A stretch of DNA of 40,580 nucleotides. It comes from JBDNJM01 sp041687755. Its GTDB lineage: Bacteria; Planctomycetota; UBA1135; GCA-002686595. Position 1 is the first letter of the stretch. Every line of letters begins with the position of its first letter. The stretch spans positions 1-40,580 of the forward strand of contig JBDNJM010000095.1 of the NCBI GenBank assembly GCA_041687755.1, written 5' to 3'. This document shows, one piece after another, positions 28,398 through 36,693 of this stretch. The notes below the pieces were generated by a model that searched no databases, was not told where the DNA came from, and saw only the letters and a program-made list of their open reading frames with translations. The translations under genes were made by a program, and so were the position numbers.

Positions 28398-30554
28398 ATG
28401 ATTCGACTCCTTCGCCCGCTCGTCCTCGCCGCCCCGGCCTTGCTCTTTACGGGCCTGGGCACAGCGCCCGCGTCGGCGGCCACCGTCCGCGCCACCGGCC
28501 TCGCCACCGGCCTCGGGATGAGCCCCTCGCTCGCCGTGGCGCTCATGCCCCAGCGGCCCTCGAGCGGCGGGCGTCCCTCCGGCGGCTCGCGGCCCTCGAG
28601 CGGCGCCCGCCCCAGCTCCGGGGGATCCAGTCGACCGAGCGTGCGCCCCTCCGGCGGCGGCAGCATCGGCTCGTCGCGTCCGAGCGTCTCGCCCTCGCGA
28701 CCGAGCACGCCGTCGCGCCCGACGTACGCCCCGCCGAGCCGGCCCTCGACGCCGAGCCGCCCGACGACCTCCAGCAGCTCCCCGAGCCGCGTGATCATCA
28801 ACGCGCCCACCCCGCGACCCACCGTCGTGGATCGGCCCTCGAGCGGCATCACCTCCGGCACGAGCGGCGGCTACCGCCCGCGCACGACGCCGACCCTGCC
28901 CGCTCCCGGCGCGAGCCGCACCGGCGCCGTCCCCACCGGTAGCAGCTCGCCCACGACCGACCTCCCGCCCGGCGTGATCCGCGCGGAGCCCACCGGCGGT
29001 ACGGTGCGCGTGCCCATTCCGCGCTTCTACCAGCCCGGCAGCGGAACCTCGACCCGCCCGGTCGTCGGCTCCGTCGGCGGCTCGGACATCGGTCGCCGCG
29101 TCGGCAGCAGCGCGGACCAGTACCGCGCCGGCGTGATCGGCTCCGACCTCTCGAACGTCGCCGCGCGCCGCTCCCTGAGCACGCTCGTCGACCGCTACGG
29201 CCGCGGCGCCGACAGCTCGACCATCACCAGCATCGAAGAGACACGTGCCTCGCTCGAGCGCATCGCCTCGCGCCGCTCCACCATGAGCGACCGCGACAGC
29301 TCGCGCCTCGACTACTCGCGCGGTCCCATCGATCGCTTGGCGAACCCCGACCGCCGGCCGACGCCGACCACCGAGCGCCCCGGCGGGCCGACCGTTTCCA
29401 CACCGCTGGTGCCGTCCGATCGGACGGCGGCCCCCATCGCCACCCGCTCCAGTCGACTCGCCAACCTGCACGTGACCGATCCCGAGCGCGCGCGTGAACT
29501 GGCCGACGGCGGTCGCGCGATTGCCCGCGTCCAGGATGAGATGCTCCGCACCGGGCTCACCGCCGTCGGCGGACGCCCGCTCGCCCAACGCATGCGCAAC
29601 CAGGCCTACGGCGACGGCACCGACACGTCCGACAGCTACTACGGCGGCTACCGGGGCAACAGGTACAACGGCTACCACCCCTACTGGACCGCCAACTACC
29701 CCGGTTGCTACTGGGGCTCCAACTACGGCAACTTCTGGAACCCCTTCTGCTGGGGCTGGTACGGCGTCTCGAACAGCTGGTACTGGGGCTGGAACACCTT
29801 CTATCCGGGCTTCTACGGCAACTACTTCGGCTTCGGGGGTCTCGGTGGCTTCGGTGGAGGCTTCGGTGGAGGCTTCGGTGGAGGCTTCGGTGGAGGCTTC
29901 GGTGCCCCGCTCTACTACTCCACCGGGCTGTACGCGGCCCAGGAGCAGCAGGCCCAGCCCGTGCAAGTGATCGTCTACAACAACGAGCCGGCTCCCCAGC
30001 AGGTCGTCTACGCCGAGGCCCCCGCCGATCCGGGCCCTGGCTTCGATCCGAACGCCGCCGGCCTTAAGGACCTCACCTTCGGCGACGGCCTCGACCTCTC
30101 CTCGGACCGCTACCTCACGCTTGGCGATCGCGCCTTCCGCGACGGGAACTGGACCCAGGCCGCCGAGTACTACACCAAGGCGACGGAACTTGAGCCCGAG
30201 GTTGGAGTCCTCTACCTCGTCCTCTCCGACGCCCTGTTCGCCGCGGGCGACTACGGACACGCCGCCGTGGCCATCCGACGGGCCTTCACGCTCGAGCCGG
30301 AGCTGGCGCGCTCCACGGTCGACAAGACCGAGTTCTACGCCGACGCTGCGGACTTCGAGCGCCACCTGGACACCGCGCGACGGTTTCTAGACAGCAACCC
30401 CACGAACAGCGACGCCCGTCTCGCTTTGGCGGTCAACGAGCTGTTCTCAGGCAGACTGGATGGCGCCGCTGCTACCCTGGGGGCCGACACCGGCGCATTG
30501 GCGACGGATCGCTCCTCGGCCCTCGTCCGCGGAGCGATCAGCGCCCGCCGCTGA
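28398..30554 (+). CDS. Secreted low-complexity protein with C-terminal TPR-like region
   Basis: 718 residues. Signal peptide at 1-27 (LVLAAPALLFTGLGTAPASA). Residues ~50-150 are Arg/Pro/Ser-rich low complexity with RPSSGG and PSRPSTPSRP units. ~150-400 is a polar region with short conserved-looking runs. ~410-505 is very rich in Trp, Tyr, Asn and Gly (WYGVSNSWYWGWNTFYPGFYG) and ends in tandem GFGG repeats. ~570-700 is alpha-helical with two TPR-like units (LGDRAFRDGNWTQAAEYYTK, then LVLSDALFAAGDYGHAAVAI). It is exported and probably surface- or envelope-associated, with the TPR part as binding module. The combination is not a named family to my knowledge. Biased composition creates a 746-residue antisense frame, which is not real. 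Confidence 0.82.
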   Translation: MIRLLRPLVLAAPALLFTGLGTAPASAATVRATGLATGLGMSPSLAVALMPQRPSSGGRPSGGSRPSSGARPSSGGSSRPSVRPSGGGSIGSSRPSVSPSRPSTPSRPTYAPPSRPSTPSRPTTSSSSPSRVIINAPTPRPTVVDRPSSGITSGTSGGYRPRTTPTLPAPGASRTGAVPTGSSSPTTDLPPGVIRAEPTGGTVRVPIPRFYQPGSGTSTRPVVGSVGGSDIGRRVGSSADQYRAGVIGSDLSNVAARRSLSTLVDRYGRGADSSTITSIEETRASLERIASRRSTMSDRDSSRLDYSRGPIDRLANPDRRPTPTTERPGGPTVSTPLVPSDRTAAPIATRSSRLANLHVTDPERARELADGGRAIARVQDEMLRTGLTAVGGRPLAQRMRNQAYGDGTDTSDSYYGGYRGNRYNGYHPYWTANYPGCYWGSNYGNFWNPFCWGWYGVSNSWYWGWNTFYPGFYGNYFGFGGLGGFGGGFGGGFGGGFGGGFGAPLYYSTGLYAAQEQQAQPVQVIVYNNEPAPQQVVYAEAPADPGPGFDPNAAGLKDLTFGDGLDLSSDRYLTLGDRAFRDGNWTQAAEYYTKATELEPEVGVLYLVLSDALFAAGDYGHAAVAIRRAFTLEPELARSTVDKTEFYADAADFERHLDTARRFLDSNPTNSDARLALAVNELFSGRLDGAAATLGADTGALATDRSSALVRGAISARR
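29847..29906 (+). repeat. 12-bp tandem repeat encoding GFGG units
   Basis: GGCTTCGGTGGA repeats at 29847, 29859, 29871 and 29883 without change, and a fifth altered copy ends at 29906. It is in frame within the 28398-30554 gene. Confidence 0.9.
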
Positions 30555-30736
30555 CGCCACCCGGCAGGCAGCTGCCAGGGAGCCCGGACAACAGCCGAGC
30601 TCCAACGACACAAAACTCGCCTGCCCGCCGAACGGGCCGGACGCCCACCCGACCCACGGCGCCGCGCTCCAAAGCCTTGCAGGGGGAACGCTCGAGCGGG
30701 ATTCGCCCCGTACATCTCGAGCATCCCACAGGGAGA

Positions 30737-30773
30737 GGTCCCGAGTCGCTATGCGACTCGGGGCCACTTTTTT
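30737..30773 (+). terminator. Intrinsic terminator
   Basis: CCCGAGTCGC (30740-30749) and GCGACTCGGG (30753-30762) form a perfect 10-bp stem with a 3-nt loop, extended to 13 bp by one G-U and two G-C pairs (30737-30765). Six T residues follow at 30768-30773. This is the only classic Rho-independent terminator I found in the window. Confidence 0.88.
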
Positions 30774-30869
30774 GTCCGCAACGAAGCTCACGGCTTGCCC
30801 CCACCGAGCCGTGCGGACCACCACAGGAATCAAGGCCGGTCCTCGACGTGGCAAGTTCCCTCCAGCCCG

Positions 30870-30875
30870 TATGCT
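30870..30875 (+). promoter_or_regulatory. TATGCT, possible -10 hexamer of the RNase R-like gene
   Basis: The hexamer ends exactly 6 nt before the ATG at 30882, in the same arrangement as at 12853 and 25451. Confidence 0.5.
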
Positions 30876-30881
30876 GAGGCC

Positions 30882-32675
30882 ATGTCGGCCAAGAAGAAGA
30901 AAGACTCGGGAGATGGCGGAGGGGCGGAGAGCCTCAAGTCGTTTAAGGACCTGTTCCAGAAGACCACGGGCAAGGCGCCCGAGCCCCCGCCCGGCAATGA
31001 CAAGGGCTGGACCCTCGAAGAGGGCGAGTCCGTCGTGGACAACGACGAGCTCCTGAACGCGCCCATGCCCGAAAACGCCTCGCGCGATCGCATCGACAAG
31101 CGGCCCAAGGGCTTCGGCCCCATGCAGCACGGCCCGCCGCCGTACCGCGACGACGACTCGGAGGAGATGCAGCTGCTCGCCTCCTTCCGCGTGCGCACAA
31201 TCTTCCCCAGCGACGTGGAGGCCGAGACCCAGGACCTCCCCGATGACCCCCGGGCCGAGGACATCGAAGGCCGCGTGGACCTGCGCGAGTCCCTGATCTT
31301 CACGATCGACGGCGATGACGCGAAGGACTTCGACGACGCGATCGAGATAGCGCGGCTGCCCAACGGCAACCTCGAGCTGGGCGTGCACATCGCGGACGTC
31401 AGCCACTACGTGCGCACCGACACGCGCCTCGACGACGAGGCCCTGGCCCGCGCGACCAGCGTTTACCTAGCCGACCAGGTCGTGCCGATGCTGCCGGAGG
31501 GACTCTCGAACGGCCTCTGCTCCCTGGTCCCCCATCGCCCGCGCTGTGCGTTCTCGGTGTACATGGAGTTCGACAAGGACGGCCAACGCGTCGACTCGCG
31601 CGTCCACAAGAGCGTCATCCGCTCCGCCCATCGCTGCACCTACCGCATTGTCCAAAAGGTTCTCGACGGCGTTAAGGACGAGGAAACCGAGCCCTACGAG
31701 CACATCGTCCCCAGCCTGAAGGTGCTCGAGACCTGGACCAAGCAGCAACAGGCCATCCGCGACGCGAAGGGCAGCCTTCGCATGCAGTCCACCGAGCGCA
31801 AGTTCGTGTTCGACGAGGACCACGAGGTCACCGCCATCGTGGACGCCCCCAAGTACTTCTCGCAGACCCTGATCGAGGAGACCGCGCTCGCCGCCAACCA
31901 AGCCGTCGGCGACTGGTTCCGCACCCGCGGCCTGCCCACGATCTACCGGGTCCACCCCGAGAAGGACCAGGACGAGATCGACGCAGTCGCCAAGATGCTC
32001 GAGAAGCACGGTCTGTACGTGCCCAAGAAGGACCGCCTCACCGGCCGCGACATCGGCCGCCTGATCCGCGCCGCCCGCAAGAAGCCCAACGCCGAAGCCC
32101 TGATCATGCGCGTCATGGGCCTGGTCGAGCGCGCCTACTACGAGGTCAAGGACCACGAGGACGTCGCCAAGCACTGGGGCCTTGCGCGCGAGGCGTACCT
32201 GCACTTCACTTCCCCCATCCGCCGCTACCCCGACCTGATGGTTCACCGCTGGCTGCACGACATCATCAGCCGCGGCGAGGAGGCGACCGGCGAACTGAAG
32301 GCCGAGGGCTTCCTCGAAGACCTCAACGACATGGCCGCCCACTCCAGCGCCCAGGCCGACGTCGCCAAGATGTGCGAGCAAGCGATCGGCGACCTCAAGG
32401 TCTGCCAGTTCATGGAGCCCCACATCGGCGAGAAGATCGACGCCAAGATCCTGCGCGTCAGCCGCCCCGGCATGGACGTCACCCTGACCGACTACAACGT
32501 GCGCGGCTTCCTGCCCGCCAAGAGCATCGGCGACCGGGTGCAGGTCGAAGGCAGCACGATCAAGATCACCCGCGGCAAGCGCGTGTTCAGCTTCAACGAG
32601 GGCTACACGATCGCCGTGCGCATCAAGGACGTCGACTTCATCCGCCTGCAGGTGATGCTGGAGCTGGACGCCTAG
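30882..32675 (+). CDS. rnr: RNase II/R-family 3'-5' exoribonuclease, short form
   Basis: 597 residues. The RNB catalytic core starts near 130: the metal-binding motif TIDGDDAKDFDDA has D143, D149, D151 and D152 in the positions of the four conserved aspartates. LGVHIADVSHYV, then HFTSPIRRYPDLMVHRWLH, confirm the family. The last ~80 residues (KIDAKILRVSRPGMDVTLTD, GFLPAKSI) look like an S1 RNA-binding domain. The first ~115 residues are charged and probably disordered (a KKKK start, then Gly/Pro/Asp-rich). The cold-shock domains found before the RNB core in ordinary RNase R/II (650-800 residues) are missing. The substrate channel may therefore be more open. It likely degrades or trims RNA in the cytoplasm. 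The gene stop is at the left edge of the GC-poor segment. Confidence 0.9.
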   Translation: MSAKKKKDSGDGGGAESLKSFKDLFQKTTGKAPEPPPGNDKGWTLEEGESVVDNDELLNAPMPENASRDRIDKRPKGFGPMQHGPPPYRDDDSEEMQLLASFRVRTIFPSDVEAETQDLPDDPRAEDIEGRVDLRESLIFTIDGDDAKDFDDAIEIARLPNGNLELGVHIADVSHYVRTDTRLDDEALARATSVYLADQVVPMLPEGLSNGLCSLVPHRPRCAFSVYMEFDKDGQRVDSRVHKSVIRSAHRCTYRIVQKVLDGVKDEETEPYEHIVPSLKVLETWTKQQQAIRDAKGSLRMQSTERKFVFDEDHEVTAIVDAPKYFSQTLIEETALAANQAVGDWFRTRGLPTIYRVHPEKDQDEIDAVAKMLEKHGLYVPKKDRLTGRDIGRLIRAARKKPNAEALIMRVMGLVERAYYEVKDHEDVAKHWGLAREAYLHFTSPIRRYPDLMVHRWLHDIISRGEEATGELKAEGFLEDLNDMAAHSSAQADVAKMCEQAIGDLKVCQFMEPHIGEKIDAKILRVSRPGMDVTLTDYNVRGFLPAKSIGDRVQVEGSTIKITRGKRVFSFNEGYTIAVRIKDVDFIRLQVMLELDA

Positions 32676-32720
32676 CAACCCGGAATAACATCCGCACCCG
32701 CTAAAAAGCCGCGCCAAAGG

Positions 32721-34328
32721 ATGCCAGTGAACGGAATACAACTTGAGATCGAAGAGGAACCCCAACTTGATCAACCGGACCAATCGATCCGACTAGAGCG
32801 CATCAATTACATCCTGGGAAGAAACGGGGGAGGGAAAACGCGGTTGCTTGGGAGGATCGGCCGCGCTCTGAGAACCCAAGAAGGAGAACGCAGCGAGGTC
32901 CGCTTCATACCAAGCAACAGGGCTGCCCCGATACCAAACCAGTTCCTCCCTCCTGGCCAAGCCAACCTGATGTCGCCCAGACGGGACACATGGGAGGATG
33001 TCAATTCCGAGAAAAACACTGCCCAGAGAGTCCACCGAAAGCTCTCCTTAGTGGTTCAAGACGCGGCAAGGAAAGAACTGGAGCACCTGCGGCTGTACAA
33101 GAAGTGGTCGATTAGTGGGCCAGCTGGGCCACAACCCAAGGAACCTGTAGACGAGGTGGACCAAGTATTCGCCTTCGTCTCCAGCATCCTGCCGGACATC
33201 AACCCGCACCTACTTGAAAACAAGGACGGACTCCTAAACTTAGTAGCAACCGCCCGACGAGATGGAGTAGCCCGCTACCAAATAGACATGCTCTCAGAGG
33301 GAGAGAAGCAGGTACTGTTAATTGCGATTGACATACTCGCCCTGCCCAGCGACAAGCCCGGATTTATAATCGTAGACGAGCCCGAGTTGCACCTCCATCC
33401 CGGCAATGCGTCACGACTATGGAGAGCCATCGAGAAGGCGCGACCAGGTCTCGCGTTTATATATGCAACACACTCGGTCCAGTTCGCTGAACATCAAGAA
33501 AGCTCCGCCACATTCATCATAGACAAGGGAGGCCCAACGAGCAGACTCGACAGCCTAGAGTCACTCCCGAGAAGCCTGGGAGCCGAGCTCCTAAGCGCGG
33601 TCAGCGGCCCGCACGGGGCCCTGCGGACTGGGCTTTGCGAGGGATCAGCAGATGGCCTTGAGGCCGACTTCTACACTCAGGCGACCGGGATTCGGTTCAT
33701 CGGAGCGGGGTCAAAAAAGGACGTCGTCAAGATCTATAGCGCCCTGGCAACTGCAAGCTGGATCTCTGTGGTATGCCTCGTAGACCACGACGAGCCAGCG
33801 CACAAAGAACCGGCTGAAGCGTCAGTAGGCTACGTCACAACGCCGTACTGGGAATGGGAGTCTCTGTTCTGCTCACCTGCAGTTATTTTTAAAGTTCTCG
33901 AAGAGCTTCAGCGCCTCGGGAACTTTGAGGAGGCTGTTACTCAGGATCGGGTCCACGAATTCCTTTTTCAGGCAGCCGAAAGCCAGGCCAAGTTATCCGC
34001 AGTCAAGTTTGGAAATCGATGGGGGGTCACAGCTGAGCAACAACTCACCCTTCAAGCACAACATGAGGATGCCTTCAAAGAGGCCGTCCAGAGCGGGAAC
34101 ACGGAGCAGGCACTCAAGCTTATCACGGGGAAGGAGCTGCTCTCGGCAATCGCCAAGCGTGTTGGAATTTCACCCGACATGTATATTAAGAGCGCTTTCA
34201 GACCCGCGCTAGAGCTTTGGCGAGTGGCCCCTACAACAAGAGCGACTCAGTGCGCCCTCCAAGCTCCTCTACCCCCACACGAGAGCCGCCCCGCTGGTCG
34301 CCCAAAGGTAGAAGAACCCACGGAATAA
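32721..34328 (+). CDS. ABC/AAA15-type ATPase with C-terminal TOPRIM-like (DUF4435-like) domain, putative defence protein
   Basis: 535 residues. The N-terminal ATPase is of the SMC/ABC-like AAA15 kind. INYILGRNGGGKTRLL contains Walker A (GRNGGGKT, 33-40), LSEGEKQ (191-197) is an ABC signature-like motif, FIIVDEPELHLHP (215-227) is Walker B with D219-E220, and YATHSVQFAE (248-257) holds the switch His251. Its insert (~50-185) is short. The C-terminal part starts at GLCEGSADGLEADFY (E307) and goes on IRFIGAGSKKDVVKIYS and VVCLVDHDEP (D355, D357), the E..DxD order of TOPRIM domains as in DUF4435/AriB and OLD nucleases. GKELLSAIAKR near 470-480 fits the DUF4435 end. PARIS uses AriA (ATPase) and AriB (TOPRIM, DUF4435); fused single-chain relatives are known. 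Two sampled 60-nt rows are near 55% G+C against ~77% in rnr, with ATA, AGA and TTA codons common, so transfer is likely. It stands alone. An overcoming-lysogenization-defect-like nuclease is the main alternative. Confidence 0.75.
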   Translation: MPVNGIQLEIEEEPQLDQPDQSIRLERINYILGRNGGGKTRLLGRIGRALRTQEGERSEVRFIPSNRAAPIPNQFLPPGQANLMSPRRDTWEDVNSEKNTAQRVHRKLSLVVQDAARKELEHLRLYKKWSISGPAGPQPKEPVDEVDQVFAFVSSILPDINPHLLENKDGLLNLVATARRDGVARYQIDMLSEGEKQVLLIAIDILALPSDKPGFIIVDEPELHLHPGNASRLWRAIEKARPGLAFIYATHSVQFAEHQESSATFIIDKGGPTSRLDSLESLPRSLGAELLSAVSGPHGALRTGLCEGSADGLEADFYTQATGIRFIGAGSKKDVVKIYSALATASWISVVCLVDHDEPAHKEPAEASVGYVTTPYWEWESLFCSPAVIFKVLEELQRLGNFEEAVTQDRVHEFLFQAAESQAKLSAVKFGNRWGVTAEQQLTLQAQHEDAFKEAVQSGNTEQALKLITGKELLSAIAKRVGISPDMYIKSAFRPALELWRVAPTTRATQCALQAPLPPHESRPAGRPKVEEPTE

Positions 34329-34403
34329 TCCTCGAGCGATCGAATACGATGACGCCGGGACGGCAGCAGTTCAGTTGCCCTCTGAGCCTTTGAGTGACTG
34401 CCC

Positions 34404-36356
34404 ATGATTAGCCTCCCCACTATGCCCACTGCACTCCTAACGATCCTGTCAACGGTCATCGCCTTCCAAACGGTGCTACCACGGTTCGTAACCGATAGAC
34501 CCATAGTTCAAGAGCTGCCGCTACCCGCAGAGGCCGATGCGTTCCAGTTCGCGATCTTCGGCGACCGCACCGGCGGCCCGGACATCGGCATCGAAGTGCT
34601 CAAGGAGGCGGTCGCCGAGACGAACCTGCTCGACCCCGATCTCGTGATGACGGTCGGCGACCTGATCAACGGCTACAACACCGTCGATCCGTGGATGCGG
34701 CAGATGCAGGAGTTCCGCGACGTCATGGGCGAGCTGGCGATGCCGTGGTTCCCCGTCGCGGGCAACCACGACGTGTATTGGCGCGGGCCCGATCGTCCTG
34801 CGGAAGAGCACGAGGGCCGCTACGAAGAACACTTCGGGCCGCTGTGGTACGGGTTCCGGCACAAGGACTGCTGGTTCGTCGTGCTGTACTCCGAAGAGGC
34901 GAATCCCGAGACGGGCGAGCGCAACTTCAACAAGCCTGAGAACCACGTGATGAGTGGCGAGCAGGTCGCGTTCCTGGACGGGATGCTCGAGCGCACGGCG
35001 GACGCGCAACACGTGTTCGTGTTCGTGCACCATCCGCGCTGGCTCGGTGGCAAGTACGGGGACTCCTGGGAGCCGACCCACGCGCGGCTCGCCGAGGCCG
35101 GCAACGTGCGCGCCGTGTTCGCCGGACACATCCACGCGATGCGCTACGACGGGCGGCGCGACGGGATCGAGTACTTCGCGCTGGCGACGATCGGGGGCTG
35201 GCAGGAAGGGCACTCCGAGGCGGCGGGCTGGCTGCACCAGTACCACCTGGTGACCGTGCGGCCCGACGGGATCGAGCTGGCGGCGTATCCCGTGGGCAGT
35301 GCGATGGACCCGCGCGCGGTGACCGGCTCGGCCTCGAGTGCCACGGCAACCATCGACAAGCGCTTCAAGGTCGAGTTCTCCAGCGTGCCCGAGATCGAGG
35401 CTGAAGGCTGCAGCGGCGTCGTCATGGCCCAGGTGACCAACCCGCTGAAGGAGGGGCGCATGGAAGTGACCGCCGCGCTGGTCGCCGACGAGTGGGAATG
35501 GACCCTGCAGCCCGACCACGTGCACCACGTGCTGGAGCCGGGCGAGACCTTGGAGCTGCCCTTCCGCATCGATCGGCCCCTGCGACCGTTCGAGGGCTTC
35601 GATCTTCCGCGGCTGGAGTTCGAGCTGGCGTACCTGGAGGATGAGCGGCGCTTCCCGGTGCGCGCGCGGAGCATGGAGCTGCCGCTGATGACCGGCGGCC
35701 TTCCGCTACCTCCGGCATCAGCGGTCGAGCGCGTGGCCGACCTGGACGGCGAGCGCGGCTGGCTTGAGGTCCCCTCCAACCGGCTCCCGCTGCCCGACGG
35801 ACCGTTCACGCTCGAGGTCTGGCTGAACGCCGATCGCTACGCCCTGCGCCAGGGCCTCGTCGCGAAGACGGAATCGTCCGAGTATTGCCTGTTCGCCAGC
35901 GCCGGCCGCCCGGAGTTCAGCGTGCATCTGGACGGCGCGTACCGCCGGGTCCGCGGCCTGGGCGCCCTGCCGACGAATCGCTGGGTCCACCTCGCGGGCG
36001 TGTACGACGGGGCCGAGCTGCGCCTCTACGTCGACGGCGAGCTGATCGACACGCAGGCGGGCAGCGGCACGCGCAAGACCAACAACCTGCCGTTGATCAT
36101 CGGCGGCGACGTCGACGGCAACGGCGCTGCCACGAGCCTGTTCGACGGACGCCTCGACGAGCTGCGTCTCTCGGTCGTCGCGCGCTACACGGGCGAGCGC
36201 TTCACGCCCGCGCGGCGCCATGCCACGGACGACCGCACGCTCCTGCTGCTGCCGTTCGACGGCAGCGGTCACCCGCGCGCACGCGATGTCTCGGGAGGCG
36301 GGCGCGACGTGCACTTGCGCGGCAACGCGCGGCTGGTGCCGGTCGAAAACAACTGA
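34404..36356 (+). CDS. Secreted calcineurin-like metallophosphoesterase with LamG-like C-terminal domain
   Basis: 650 residues. N-terminal signal or anchor at ~8-27 (PTALLTILSTVIAFQTVLP). The phosphoesterase domain (~45-290) has FAIFGDRTGG (D54), VMTVGDLINGYN (D86), PVAGNHDVYW (N121-H122), VFVHHPRW and FAGHIH, the metal-binding set of the calcineurin-like family; the first motif is D-x-T/R rather than D-x-H. A beta-rich middle is followed by a LamG/concanavalin-like module (~455-640: GPFTLEVWLNADRYALRQGL, WVHLAGVYDGAELRLYVDG). The product is exported and probably hydrolyses a phosphoester near a bound glycan or surface. The first ~40 codons have the AT-richer usage of the gene before it, while the rest matches the host genome, so the 5' end may be part of the transferred segment. 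Confidence 0.87.
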   Translation: MISLPTMPTALLTILSTVIAFQTVLPRFVTDRPIVQELPLPAEADAFQFAIFGDRTGGPDIGIEVLKEAVAETNLLDPDLVMTVGDLINGYNTVDPWMRQMQEFRDVMGELAMPWFPVAGNHDVYWRGPDRPAEEHEGRYEEHFGPLWYGFRHKDCWFVVLYSEEANPETGERNFNKPENHVMSGEQVAFLDGMLERTADAQHVFVFVHHPRWLGGKYGDSWEPTHARLAEAGNVRAVFAGHIHAMRYDGRRDGIEYFALATIGGWQEGHSEAAGWLHQYHLVTVRPDGIELAAYPVGSAMDPRAVTGSASSATATIDKRFKVEFSSVPEIEAEGCSGVVMAQVTNPLKEGRMEVTAALVADEWEWTLQPDHVHHVLEPGETLELPFRIDRPLRPFEGFDLPRLEFELAYLEDERRFPVRARSMELPLMTGGLPLPPASAVERVADLDGERGWLEVPSNRLPLPDGPFTLEVWLNADRYALRQGLVAKTESSEYCLFASAGRPEFSVHLDGAYRRVRGLGALPTNRWVHLAGVYDGAELRLYVDGELIDTQAGSGTRKTNNLPLIIGGDVDGNGAATSLFDGRLDELRLSVVARYTGERFTPARRHATDDRTLLLLPFDGSGHPRARDVSGGGRDVHLRGNARLVPVENN

Positions 36357-36693
36357 ACTGCCGCCTGGCCCTCGCAAGAAGGGGCCACGGTGTCGCTCAC
36401 GCCATCTCTGAAGATGCGCCGGACACCACCGGTGCACGGGACCGGCGCGCGCTGCCTTCGCCCCCGGGGGCCAGGCCCTTCGCACAAGCCAACGGACGCC
36501 GGCGCGGGACACCCCTATCCGCCGATCTGCAGTTCGCGGCGCGGGCCGAGCAGCTCCTCGCTCCATGCGAACTCGATCCATGCCCCACTCCCTCGGGGCC
36601 GCATCTTTTAGGCCCCAGGCAGCGCCATGGACAGCGGCAGGCAGGTCTGGGTGAAGAACAGCATGCGTGGCCTCGGGAGGATTGCGCGAGCGC
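36357..36693. other. Gene-free stretch between convergent genes
   Basis: I see no supported gene in these 337 nt. A small hairpin, TGGCCC (36366-36371) with GGGCCA (36382-36387), lies 10 nt past the metallophosphoesterase stop and might terminate it; there is no T-run. Short frames on both strands lack signals. Confidence 0.5.

Larger units (their letters stand above)
30555..30881. other. Intergenic stretch carrying an intrinsic terminator
   Basis: No supported gene. The terminator at 30737-30773 divides it: 182 nt between the TPR gene stop and the hairpin, then about 100 nt up to the rnr-like gene with a candidate -10 at 30870. The first part could be a 3' UTR or the body of a small RNA; nothing more is visible. 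Confidence 0.55.

Noticed and set aside
28125..30365. 746-residue minus-strand frame antisense to the TPR protein gene
   Set aside because: It is Val/Gly/Ala-rich with no signal peptide or motif, while the plus frame has a signal peptide and TPR-like units.
31467..32783. 438-residue minus-strand frame antisense to the RNase R-like gene
   Set aside because: It is mirror coding from high third-position GC; the RNB and S1 motifs prove the plus strand.
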